Shown in pieces: positions 1-8,083 of a stretch of 10,148 nt of DNA; position 1 is the first letter of the stretch, and every line of letters starts with the position of its first letter. A program made the position numbers and the translations under genes. Below the pieces are notes generated by a model. The model had not been told where the DNA came from. It did not search any database and worked only from the letters and a program-made list of their open reading frames with translations. The stretch comes from WS-11 sp035275545 (GTDB lineage Bacteria > Eisenbacteria > RBG-16-71-46), in contig DATEMP010000405.1 of NCBI GenBank assembly GCA_035275545.1, forward strand, positions 1 through 10,148, read 5' to 3'.

Positions 1-902
1 TAGGGCTCGAGCAGGGCGGCGGTCTGGGAGCCGAGCGTGCCGTCGGCGAACAGCTTGAGCGCGCCGATCCGGAACCGGTCGTCGCCGGTGCCGCTGCCGA
101 GCCCGAGCGCCAGCGCGTGGTCCAGTCCCGAGTGATGGAGGTGCATGAGCACCCGCAGGCCTCCCGAGGCTCCCACCCCGCCCTCCGAGATCGCGCGCAG
201 GATGCGATGCTCCTCGGCGGCCTCGAAGTCGTGGACCGCGGTGATGCCCTCCGCGTACAACGCCCGGACCGCGTCGCGCACGTGCGCGACATCGGCCTCG
301 AATCCCTCGGGCGGCGCGAGCGGCGCGAACAGGCGCACGGCGTGCTCGCGCACGATCCCGGTCGGCTCGCCGGACGCGTCGCGCTCCAGGCGGCCGCCCG
401 GCGGGTCCGGGGTCGCGCGCGTCACCCCCGCGCGCGCGAGCGCGGCGCTGTTCACCCACAGGGAGTGGAAGTCCTTGCTGTGGAGCACCACCGGACGGCT
501 GCCGGTGACGGCGTCGAGCGCGGCGCGGTCCGGAGCGTCGCTCCAGGGGTTCGCGTCCCAGCCGCGGCCCACCACAACGCCGTCGCCGGGATGGACCTGG
601 AAGTAGCCGGCGACCCGCGCCAGCGCCGCCGCGCGCGTGCCGCAGTCGAACAGCTCGAGCGCCCCGCGCGAGCGCGCCCAGGCGACCAGGTGGATGTGGG
701 CATCCGTGAGCGCGGGCGTGACCGTCCCGCCCGCGGCGTCGAGGGTCAGCGTCGCCGGGCCGATCAGCGGTGCAAGGTCCGCGCGCCGCCCCACGGCGAG
801 GATCCGCCCCTCCGCGATCGCGATCGCGTCCGCGTCCGCGATCGGGGCGCCGTCCGACCAGGGACGGGCATCGACGATCACCAGCTCTGCGCGCGACCTC
901 AC
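1..902 (-). CDS. YtcJ-type metal-dependent amidohydrolase (amidohydrolase 3 family), 3' end missing
   Basis: About 300 residues are visible and the C-terminal part lies outside the window. The frame is open throughout from a GTG at 902-900. After a short N-terminal beta-sandwich strand (ELVIVDARPW, EGRILAVG) comes the metal-binding DAHIH at residues 67-71. Later come VGRGWDANPW, an HLHHSG segment near residues 254-259, and KLFADGTLGSQTA from residue 283, the pattern typical of YtcJ/AepA-like amidohydrolases. Family members hydrolyse amide or related C-N bonds in the cytoplasm using a divalent metal; the substrate here cannot be read from sequence. The start overlaps the stop of the upstream FAH-family gene by four bases (GTGA), so the two are probably one transcript with coupled translation. 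A joint role in degrading a small organic compound is inference. Sure of the family, unsure of the reaction. Confidence 0.87.
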   Translation of the reverse strand, partial: MRSRAELVIVDARPWSDGAPIADADAIAIAEGRILAVGRRADLAPLIGPATLTLDAAGGTVTPALTDAHIHLVAWARSRGALELFDCGTRAAALARVAGYFQVHPGDGVVVGRGWDANPWSDAPDRAALDAVTGSRPVVLHSKDFHSLWVNSAALARAGVTRATPDPPGGRLERDASGEPTGIVREHAVRLFAPLAPPEGFEADVAHVRDAVRALYAEGITAVHDFEAAEEHRILRAISEGGVGASGGLRVLMHLHHSGLDHALALGLGSGTGDDRFRIGALKLFADGTLGSQTAALLEP

Positions 903-1696
903 GCTCGGGCAGCCTCCACGCGGTTCTCGAGCACGCCGATGTCCGTGACCTCGACCTCGATGTGGTCTCCGACGGCCACCGGACCCACACCGGCCGGCGT
1001 GCCGGTGGCGATGACGTCACCGGGCTCGAGCGTCATGATGCCCGAGATGAAGCGGACCAGTGCCGGGATCGGAAACAGGAGATCCGCCGTGTTGCCGCGC
1101 TGGCGTGATGCGCCGTTGACGCGGCACGCGACCTCCAGACGATCGGGAGCAAGTCCGACCGCGATCCAGGGACCAATCGGGGCAAACGTATCGAAGCCCT
1201 TGGCCCTTGTCCATTGACCATCCTGCCGCTGGTAGTTGCGGGCGCTCACGTCGTTGAAGCAGGTGAGGCCGGCGACGCACGTCATCGCCTCGGACTCCGA
1301 CACGGCGCGCGCGCGGCGTCCGATCACCACCGCCAGCTCCGCTTCGGGATCGAGGCGCGTGACGCCCGGGGGGTAGACGATCGCCTCGCCGGGCCCGATC
1401 ACCGCGCTCACCGGCTTGAGGAACAGCAGCGGCTCCTCGGCCGGCTTGGCTCCCGGGACCACGCTCGCGCTCTCGGCGATGTGCGCGCGGTAGTTGAGCC
1501 CGACGCACACGATCTTGGTGGGCGCGACCGGCGCGAGCAGCCGCACCGCGGCGTCGGCGTCGAAGTCCCCGGTCTCCCGTCCGCCCATCCACGGCGGATC
1601 GCTCAGGCGTGCGAAGCCTCCTGCATCGCGTCGGCCATGATGCACCGCGCCGTCCACGCGATAGCGGGCGATGTGCCGGACCTCGGAGCTCGACAT
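899..1696 (-). CDS. Fumarylacetoacetate hydrolase (FAH) family protein
   Basis: A 265-residue protein, normal size for single-domain FAH-family enzymes. Signatures seen: GLNYRAHIAE at 66-75, the metal-binding EAE at 118-120, FNDVSARNYQ at 147-156, GQWTRAKGFDTFAPIGPW at 160-177, and GDVIATGTPAGVG at 226-238. The family includes fumarylpyruvate and acylpyruvate hydrolases, 2-hydroxyhepta-2,4-diene-1,7-dioate isomerase (HpaG) and oxaloacetate decarboxylase-like FAHD1 proteins. They use a divalent metal to cleave or isomerise keto-acid intermediates, often from aromatic catabolism. Sequence alone does not decide among them. The ATG at 1696-1694 is preferred over an in-frame GTG 18 bases upstream because a GAGAG ribosome-binding site lies nine bases before the ATG. 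The stop overlaps the start of the amidohydrolase. The gene is divergent from the dehydrogenase, with an 87-base shared upstream region. Confidence 0.9.
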   Translation of the reverse strand: MSSSEVRHIARYRVDGAVHHGRRDAGGFARLSDPPWMGGRETGDFDADAAVRLLAPVAPTKIVCVGLNYRAHIAESASVVPGAKPAEEPLLFLKPVSAVIGPGEAIVYPPGVTRLDPEAELAVVIGRRARAVSESEAMTCVAGLTCFNDVSARNYQRQDGQWTRAKGFDTFAPIGPWIAVGLAPDRLEVACRVNGASRQRGNTADLLFPIPALVRFISGIMTLEPGDVIATGTPAGVGPVAVGDHIEVEVTDIGVLENRVEAARA

Positions 1697-1746
1697 GGGG
1701 CGGCACTCTCTCACGGAGCAGCGGCCGTCGAGAAGTGCCGCGCGTT

Positions 1747-1775
1747 TTGACCCTGCGCGCGCCCCCTGCTACGGT
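1747..1775 (+). promoter_or_regulatory. Candidate sigma-70-type promoter for the intein-bearing dehydrogenase
   Basis: TTGACC at 1747-1752 and TACGGT at 1770-1775 are separated by 17 bases, the ideal spacing. The -10 is a weak match (TA...T). Transcription would be expected to start near 1782, two bases before the ATG at 1784, and no ribosome-binding site precedes that ATG. Together this suggests a leaderless mRNA. Identified by eye only. Confidence 0.4.
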
Positions 1776-1783
1776 CGCGCCTC

Positions 1784-4537
1784 ATGTCACGCCGGCCCCG
1801 CTTCTCTCCGAACTCTCCGGCCGGCGAGCTGGCCGGCAAGATCGAGCGCCGCAGCGCGCGCGTCGCGGTCATCGGCCTCGGCTACGTGGGGCTCCCGCTG
1901 GCGGTCGAGTTCGGCAAGGCGGGCTTCGAAGTGGCCGGCATCGACATCGACAAGGCCAAGGTCGCCTCGCTCGCCCGCGGCCGCTCCCACGTCCAGGACG
2001 TGTCGAGCGCGGACGTTCGCGCCCTGGTGCGCGCCGGGCGGTTCAAGCCCACCACCGATTTCTCCGTGCTGCGCCGCGCGGACACCGTCAACATCTGCGT
2101 GCCCACGCCGCTCTCGAAGCAGCGCGACCCGGACGTCTCGTACATCGTCGCCTCCGCGAAGGAGGTGGCGCGCCACGTCCGCCGCGGCATGCTGGTGGTG
2201 CTCGAGAGCACCACCTATCCCGGCACCACCGACGAGCTGATCCTGCCGCTGCTCCAGCAGTCGGGCATGAAGGTGGGCAGGGACTTCTTCCTCGCCTTCT
2301 CCCCCGAGCGCGTCGACCCCGGGAACCCCAAGTTCACCACCCGGAACATCCCGAAGGTGGTGGGCGGCGTCACCCCGGTGTGCACCGAGCTGGCCTGCCG
2401 GCTCTACGCGCAGCGGCTCGACCGCGTGGTCGCGGTGTCGTCGACCCAGGTCGCGGAGATGGTGAAGCTGCTCGAGAACACGTTCCGCAGCGTCAACATC
2501 GGGCTGGTGAACGAGCTCGCCCTCATGTGCAAGCGGCTCAAGATCGACGTGTGGGAGGTCATCGAGGCGGCGGCCACCAAGCCGTTCGGCTTCATGCCGT
2601 TCTTCCCCGGTCCTGGATTGGGTGGTCACTGCCAGGATGGAGACGAGTTCGTGTTCGTGCGCCGCGACGGAGGAGTCGACGCCGTCCGCATGCGCGAGCT
2701 CGAGGCACGGCGCTCTCGGAAGGTCGGCGACGTCCAGGTCACGCCGCTCGACGACGTCGAGGTCCTCTCCTTCGACCTCGAGCGCCAGAAGCCGTGCTTC
2801 CGTCGCGCGACGCATCTCTTCAAGCGGTGGTATCCGCGCCTCGTCACGCTGCAGAGCGCCGAGGGCCGCCGGCTCACCGTCACCGACGGCCACCCGATGA
2901 TCGTTCAGAATGGACACGGCATCGAGACGCGCCGCGCCGACGAGGTGAACACGAAGAGCCGGTTCGTCCTGGCGATGGATCTGCCGAAGGGATCGACCCC
3001 CGAGCCGATCGACCTAGTGTCGGCGCTCTCGCTCGCCGGAACCCGCACCCGGGTGGCCCCGCGCGAAGGCGCGTGGATCGACCACTGGGATCGCATCCGC
3101 AAGCACGCGCGCCGCGCGCGGGTCGAGAAGAAGGACCTGCGCCGCTCCAACACCCTCCCGCTCGACACCTGCCTGGAGCTGGAACGGGCCGGAGTGGCCC
3201 CGTTCGGCCGGCGCGAGCTCCTGCTTGCCACCGGCCGCGGCGCCGGCCACTCGCGCGTGCCCTGGGTCGTTGCCGTCACCCCGGAGTTCGCGCGGCTGAT
3301 CGGCTACTACCTGAGCGAAGGCTGCCTGACCCGCGACAAGTCGCTGCGCACGCGATGGACGTTCGGTTCCCACGAGACCGAGCTGATCGATGATCTCACC
3401 GGGATCCTCGACCAATTCGGGTTCGCGTGGTCGCTCCATCGCGTGAAACGCTGGAAGGCGGTTCAGATCAAGGTTTCGTCCAACCTGTTCGGGCGCCTGA
3501 TCGGCGACCACCTCGGCTGCGGCCGTCGCTCTGAAGAGATGCGGATTCCGCCGCTGCTCATGGGCGCGCCGACCGCAATCCGCCGCGGCCTGCTCGCTGG
3601 CCTCCTCAACGGAGACGGCAGCGTCGACTGGACGACCGGCAGGCGCGCCTATGTGAAGAACGGCCGCCGGTACGTCCATCGCAACAACGCCGCGTGCGTG
3701 AGCTATTTCACGTCCAGCCCCCGGCTTCTGCAGCAGGCCACGCTGCTCATGCATTCGTTGGAGCTGGTCCCGAGCGTGAAGCGCGGCAAACCCGAGCTGC
3801 GTCTGTTCGGCGAGGCCCACCTGCGTGCGGTGGCGCCCCTGTTCAGGGCGCACAAGCGTGCCAAGCTCGAGGGCTATCTGAACCACCGTGCGAAGCCCAT
3901 GCCCTCGCGCAGGGTCCGGCAGGTGGATGGCGTCCTGACCGTCGAGCCCGGCGAGACACGATCCCTCCCGCGAGGAGGCTGGGTCTATTCGATCGAGGTG
4001 CCCGGAACGCAGACCTACGTGACCTCGTACGGCATGGTCTCGCACAACTGCATTCCCATCGACCCCTTCTACTTGTCGTGGAAGGCGCGGTCGACCGGAT
4101 TCGAGGCGCGTTTCATCGAGCTCGCGGGATACGTGAACGGCCAGATGCCCGGCTACTCGGTCGACCTGGTGGCCCAGAGCCTCAACAAGCGCGGGATCGC
4201 GGTGAAGGGCGCCCGCGTGCTGGTGCTGGGGGTCGCCTACAAGGGCGGCATCGACGATGTCCGCGAGAGCCCGTCGCTCGACATCATGACCACGCTCGAG
4301 GAGCGCGGCGCCCACGTCGAGTACAGCGACCCGTTCGTGCCCAAGCTCGAGTTCGAGGGCCGGAAGTACACCAGCGTGCCGGTCACCCCGGCGCGGCTTC
4401 GCCGGTTCGACTGCGTGGTGATCGCCACCGCCCACATCGACTTCCCCTACGGGGACGTGGTGCGCTACGCGAAGGGGATCGTCGACACCCGGAACGCGCT
4501 CAAAGGCAGGCGCTCGAACAAGATCGTCCGGCTCTAG
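1784..4537 (+). CDS. wbpA: UDP-N-acetyl-D-glucosamine 6-dehydrogenase (WbpA type), interrupted in frame by an intein
   Basis: The reading frame is 917 residues. Residues 283-755 are an intein, so the spliced enzyme would be 444 residues, normal for the family. It oxidises C6 of UDP-GlcNAc twice with NAD+ to give the uronic acid used for surface polysaccharides. Seen in the N-extein: Rossmann nucleotide-binding VAVIGLGYVGLPL near residues 28-40, then NICVPTPL, LESTTYPGTT, FSPERVDPGN, EMVKLLENTFRSVNIGL and KPFGFMPFFPGPGLGGH. The C-extein begins CIPIDPFYLSWKA, where the first Cys is the catalytic nucleophile, and continues with LVLGVAYKGGIDDVRESPS and YSDPFVP. Overall the exteins resemble Pseudomonas WbpA as I remember it more than UDP-glucose dehydrogenases, but UDP-GlcNAc versus UDP-ManNAc or UDP-Glc specificity is not proven. 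The start has no ribosome-binding site and is probably leaderless. The stop codon interlocks with that of the convergent glycosyltransferase. Confidence 0.92.
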   Translation: MSRRPRFSPNSPAGELAGKIERRSARVAVIGLGYVGLPLAVEFGKAGFEVAGIDIDKAKVASLARGRSHVQDVSSADVRALVRAGRFKPTTDFSVLRRADTVNICVPTPLSKQRDPDVSYIVASAKEVARHVRRGMLVVLESTTYPGTTDELILPLLQQSGMKVGRDFFLAFSPERVDPGNPKFTTRNIPKVVGGVTPVCTELACRLYAQRLDRVVAVSSTQVAEMVKLLENTFRSVNIGLVNELALMCKRLKIDVWEVIEAAATKPFGFMPFFPGPGLGGHCQDGDEFVFVRRDGGVDAVRMRELEARRSRKVGDVQVTPLDDVEVLSFDLERQKPCFRRATHLFKRWYPRLVTLQSAEGRRLTVTDGHPMIVQNGHGIETRRADEVNTKSRFVLAMDLPKGSTPEPIDLVSALSLAGTRTRVAPREGAWIDHWDRIRKHARRARVEKKDLRRSNTLPLDTCLELERAGVAPFGRRELLLATGRGAGHSRVPWVVAVTPEFARLIGYYLSEGCLTRDKSLRTRWTFGSHETELIDDLTGILDQFGFAWSLHRVKRWKAVQIKVSSNLFGRLIGDHLGCGRRSEEMRIPPLLMGAPTAIRRGLLAGLLNGDGSVDWTTGRRAYVKNGRRYVHRNNAACVSYFTSSPRLLQQATLLMHSLELVPSVKRGKPELRLFGEAHLRAVAPLFRAHKRAKLEGYLNHRAKPMPSRRVRQVDGVLTVEPGETRSLPRGGWVYSIEVPGTQTYVTSYGMVSHNCIPIDPFYLSWKARSTGFEARFIELAGYVNGQMPGYSVDLVAQSLNKRGIAVKGARVLVLGVAYKGGIDDVRESPSLDIMTTLEERGAHVEYSDPFVPKLEFEGRKYTSVPVTPARLRRFDCVVIATAHIDFPYGDVVRYAKGIVDTRNALKGRRSNKIVRL
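2630..4048 (+). mobile_element. Intein (473 aa) in the dehydrogenase active-site motif, with LAGLIDADG endonuclease
   Basis: The conserved GPGLGGH-CIPIDPFY motif of the dehydrogenase is split: GGH is followed by 473 extra residues that begin with Cys and end with VSHN, after which CIPIDP resumes. Splicing elements, numbered from the first intein Cys: Cys1 (block A), TDGH at 85-88 (block B TxxH), VYSIEVPGTQTYV at 452-464 (block F), and His472-Asn473 followed by Cys+1 (block G). This is the standard class 1 layout with Cys at both junctions. Residues 101-200 form a linker with a very basic stretch (155-172). A LAGLIDADG endonuclease fills roughly 215-400. All key residues are present, so splicing is expected. 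About 57 of 473 codons end in A or T against about 7 of 275 in the preceding extein, which supports horizontal arrival from a somewhat less GC-rich source. Confidence 0.95.
3272..3829 (+). other. LAGLIDADG homing endonuclease domain within the intein
   Basis: Two dodecapeptide motifs lie about 100 residues apart. The first is LIGYYLSEG at intein residues 223-231 (bases 3296-3322) and the second is LLAGLLNGDG at 321-330 (bases 3590-3619). The metal-binding acidic residues, Glu230 and Asp329, are both present and the frame between them is intact. Such a domain cuts the intein-free allele so that repair copies the intein in. The domain limits are approximate. Intact motifs suggest the endonuclease is active or was until recently. 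Confidence 0.88.
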
Positions 4538-6009
4538 CGCGGGCGCTGAGCGAGGCTCGCGCGCAGGGAGCCGAGCCCGACCGAGCCCAGACCCGCCACC
4601 AGCAGCGCCGCGAACGGCACCGCGCCGTGATGATCGGCGCGCCACGCGAACACCCCCACCGCCACGAACCACGCGGCGAGCAGCAGCTCGGCGCCGCCGG
4701 CGAGACCGCGCGCCGACGGGTAGCGGTGCCCTCGCGCCGGCGCCCGATCAGTGTCCCCGGTCTTGGGCGTGCGCTCCCACGCCCCCGCGCGGCGGCTCAG
4801 CCCCGCCAGCACGGCGCGCGCGTTGTTGACCGAGAGTCCGATCCCGAGGATCAGGGCCGCGGGCACGTCGCGCACCGTCTCGGCGAGCCCCGCCCCCGCC
4901 TCGCGGCGGCCCACCGCCAGGAACAGGAGCACCGGGATCACGCCCAGGGCCGCCACCAGCGCCTGGATCGCCCAGCCCAGCGCGGCGGGAAGCGACGAGG
5001 GCGCGAGCAGCACCGGCAGGAGCAGGAGCCCGAGCGCCAGGGCCAGCGGGTACGCGGCGTTGCCGGTGAGGTGGAAGGTGGCCTCGAGCTTGACCGCCGC
5101 CGGCAGGGGCGACCGCCACACCACGGGCAGCAGCTTGCGCGCGGTCTGGATCGCGCCGCGGGTCCAGCGGCGCTGCTGCGACTTGAGCGCCTCCATGTCG
5201 GTGGGGACCTCGGCGGGCGCCACCACGCGGTGGTCGTAGGCGAAGCGCCAGCCCTTGAGCTGGGCCCGGTAGCTCAGGTCCAGGTCCTCGGTCACAGTGT
5301 CGTCCGACCAGCCGCCCGCGTCGGCGATGCAGTTACGGCGCCACACGCCGGCGGTGCCGTTGAAGTTGAAGAACAGGCCGGCCTGGGCGCGCGCCGGATG
5401 CTCGACCAGGAAGTGGGCATCGAGCAGCGCCGCCTGGGCGGCGGTGAGCGGCGAGCGGCGGCGGTTCAGGTGGCCCCAGCGCGCCTGCACCATGCCGATC
5501 GCAGGATCGGTCAGGCGCGGCACGAGGCGCTCGAGGAACTCGGCGGGCGGGACAAAGTCCGCGTCGAAGATCGCGAGCAGCTCGCCACGCGCCCGCGCCA
5601 GGCCCGCGGCGAGCGCTCCGGCTTTGAAGCCTGCGCGCGAGGGCCGGCAGAGGTGATGGATGTCGATGCCGCGCGCCCGATGCCGGGCCACCGCGGCCGC
5701 GGCGATTGCACGGGTCTCGTCGGTGGAGTCGTCGAGCACCTGGATCTCGAGCCGGCCGGCGGGATACCGCAGCGCCGCGGCCGCATCGATCAGCCGCTCC
5801 ACGACTCGGGCCTCGTTGTAGACCGGAAGCTGCACAGTCACCACCGGCCACGCCGCGGGCCCGGTGAACCCTGCGCCCGGGGAGGGCGCCGCGCGGGCGT
5901 GCCGCCACCGCCAGAGGAGCTGGTAGCGATGCGCGGCGTAGAACAGCACCAGGATCTGCGCCGCCACGTAGCCGAGGAGCGCGAGCAACCGGGCCCCGTC
6001 CAGGAGCAT
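4534..6009 (-). CDS. Membrane-bound processive family 2 glycosyltransferase (cellulose-synthase-like)
   Basis: 491 residues from the ATG at 6009. One N-terminal membrane helix (about residues 6-26) is followed by a cytoplasmic GT-A catalytic domain. Its motifs are TVQLPVYNE (58-66), DDS (93-95), FKAGAL (128-133), DAD (149-151), FNGTAGVWRR (216-225), TEDLDL (240-245) and QQRRW (278-282). This is the full D,D,D,QxxRW set of processive polysaccharide synthases. The C-terminal part carries several hydrophobic helices (about 313-336, 344-366, 382-404, 439-455, 464-482) that could form a translocation channel. It lacks the PilZ domain of BcsA and is close in size to cellulose-synthase-like or glucomannan-type enzymes; the polymer is unknown. 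In-frame GTG codons upstream (6051, 6024) are less likely, because the one at 6051 lies in a perfect inverted repeat. No strong ribosome-binding site precedes the chosen ATG, so the start is uncertain. Convergent with the sugar dehydrogenase, suggesting but not proving a shared polysaccharide role. Confidence 0.9.
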   Translation of the reverse strand: MLLDGARLLALLGYVAAQILVLFYAAHRYQLLWRWRHARAAPSPGAGFTGPAAWPVVTVQLPVYNEARVVERLIDAAAALRYPAGRLEIQVLDDSTDETRAIAAAAVARHRARGIDIHHLCRPSRAGFKAGALAAGLARARGELLAIFDADFVPPAEFLERLVPRLTDPAIGMVQARWGHLNRRRSPLTAAQAALLDAHFLVEHPARAQAGLFFNFNGTAGVWRRNCIADAGGWSDDTVTEDLDLSYRAQLKGWRFAYDHRVVAPAEVPTDMEALKSQQRRWTRGAIQTARKLLPVVWRSPLPAAVKLEATFHLTGNAAYPLALALGLLLLPVLLAPSSLPAALGWAIQALVAALGVIPVLLFLAVGRREAGAGLAETVRDVPAALILGIGLSVNNARAVLAGLSRRAGAWERTPKTGDTDRAPARGHRYPSARGLAGGAELLLAAWFVAVGVFAWRADHHGAVPFAALLVAGLGSVGLGSLRASLAQRPR

Positions 6010-6039
6010 GGCGGCGGACGGCACCGCGGGTGGAAATGG

Positions 6040-6070
6040 CACGGGACGCACACTAGGTGTGCGTCCCGTG
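6040..6070. repeat. Perfect 14-bp inverted repeat between dnaK and the glycosyltransferase
   Basis: CACGGGACGCACAC (6040-6053), a three-base TAG spacer, then GTGTGCGTCCCGTG (6057-6070). It lies 20 bases beyond the dnaK stop and 31 bases before the glycosyltransferase ATG, both read on the minus strand. It could be a dnaK terminator, although no run of T follows on the minus strand (CCATTTCCA only). It could instead be an operator, since a candidate promoter overlaps it. A weaker AACCG/CGGTT pair (6071-6075 with 6087-6091) adjoins it at the dnaK stop. Confidence 0.85.
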
Positions 6071-6079
6071 AACCGTCAA
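6050..6079 (-). promoter_or_regulatory. Candidate promoter for the glycosyltransferase, overlapping the inverted repeat
   Basis: On the minus strand TTGACG (6079-6074) and TAGTGT (6055-6050) are separated by 18 bases. The predicted transcript would start near 6043 and give a leader of about 34 bases before the ATG at 6009. The -10 element sits in the centre of the 14-bp inverted repeat. Found by eye and weak at -10, so tentative. Confidence 0.3.
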
Positions 6080-6089
6080 ACGTTCGCGG

Positions 6090-8009
<1,920 letters not shown>

Positions 8010-8024
8010 GGGTTCTCCTGTCAT

Positions 8025-8057
8025 GCGGACGCCACGCGCCCCGGCGTCCGCCGGGGC
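8025..8057 (-). promoter_or_regulatory. Two mutually exclusive hairpins just upstream of the dnaK ribosome-binding site
   Basis: Hairpin 1 pairs 8038-8045 with 8050-8057 (8 bp, GC-only, four-base loop). Hairpin 2 pairs GCGGACGCC at 8025-8033 with GGCGTCCGC at 8043-8051 (9 bp, nine-base loop). They share bases 8043-8051 and cannot form together. In the minus-strand transcript, hairpin 2 ends about five bases before the AGGAG of dnaK. This could be a processing or attenuation element, or a partial terminator after hsp20. No function is demonstrated. Confidence 0.45.
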
Positions 8058-8083
8058 CGCGTGACCCGCGTTCGAATGTGTGC

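Noticed and set aside
1609..3393. 594-codon plus-strand frame overlapping the dehydrogenase
   Set aside because: An out-of-frame shadow of the dehydrogenase, with Arg/Pro-rich content typical of off-frame GC-rich DNA.
2630..4048. Reading the insertion as a group I intron or a separate gene
   Set aside because: The frame is continuous through both junctions and the insert carries protein-splicing motifs at its exact ends, so it is removed at the protein level.
6010..6051. GTG start of the glycosyltransferase at 6051
   Set aside because: It falls inside the perfect inverted repeat and downstream edge of a candidate -10, and has no ribosome-binding site; the ATG at 6009 gives a normal membrane-helix N-terminus.
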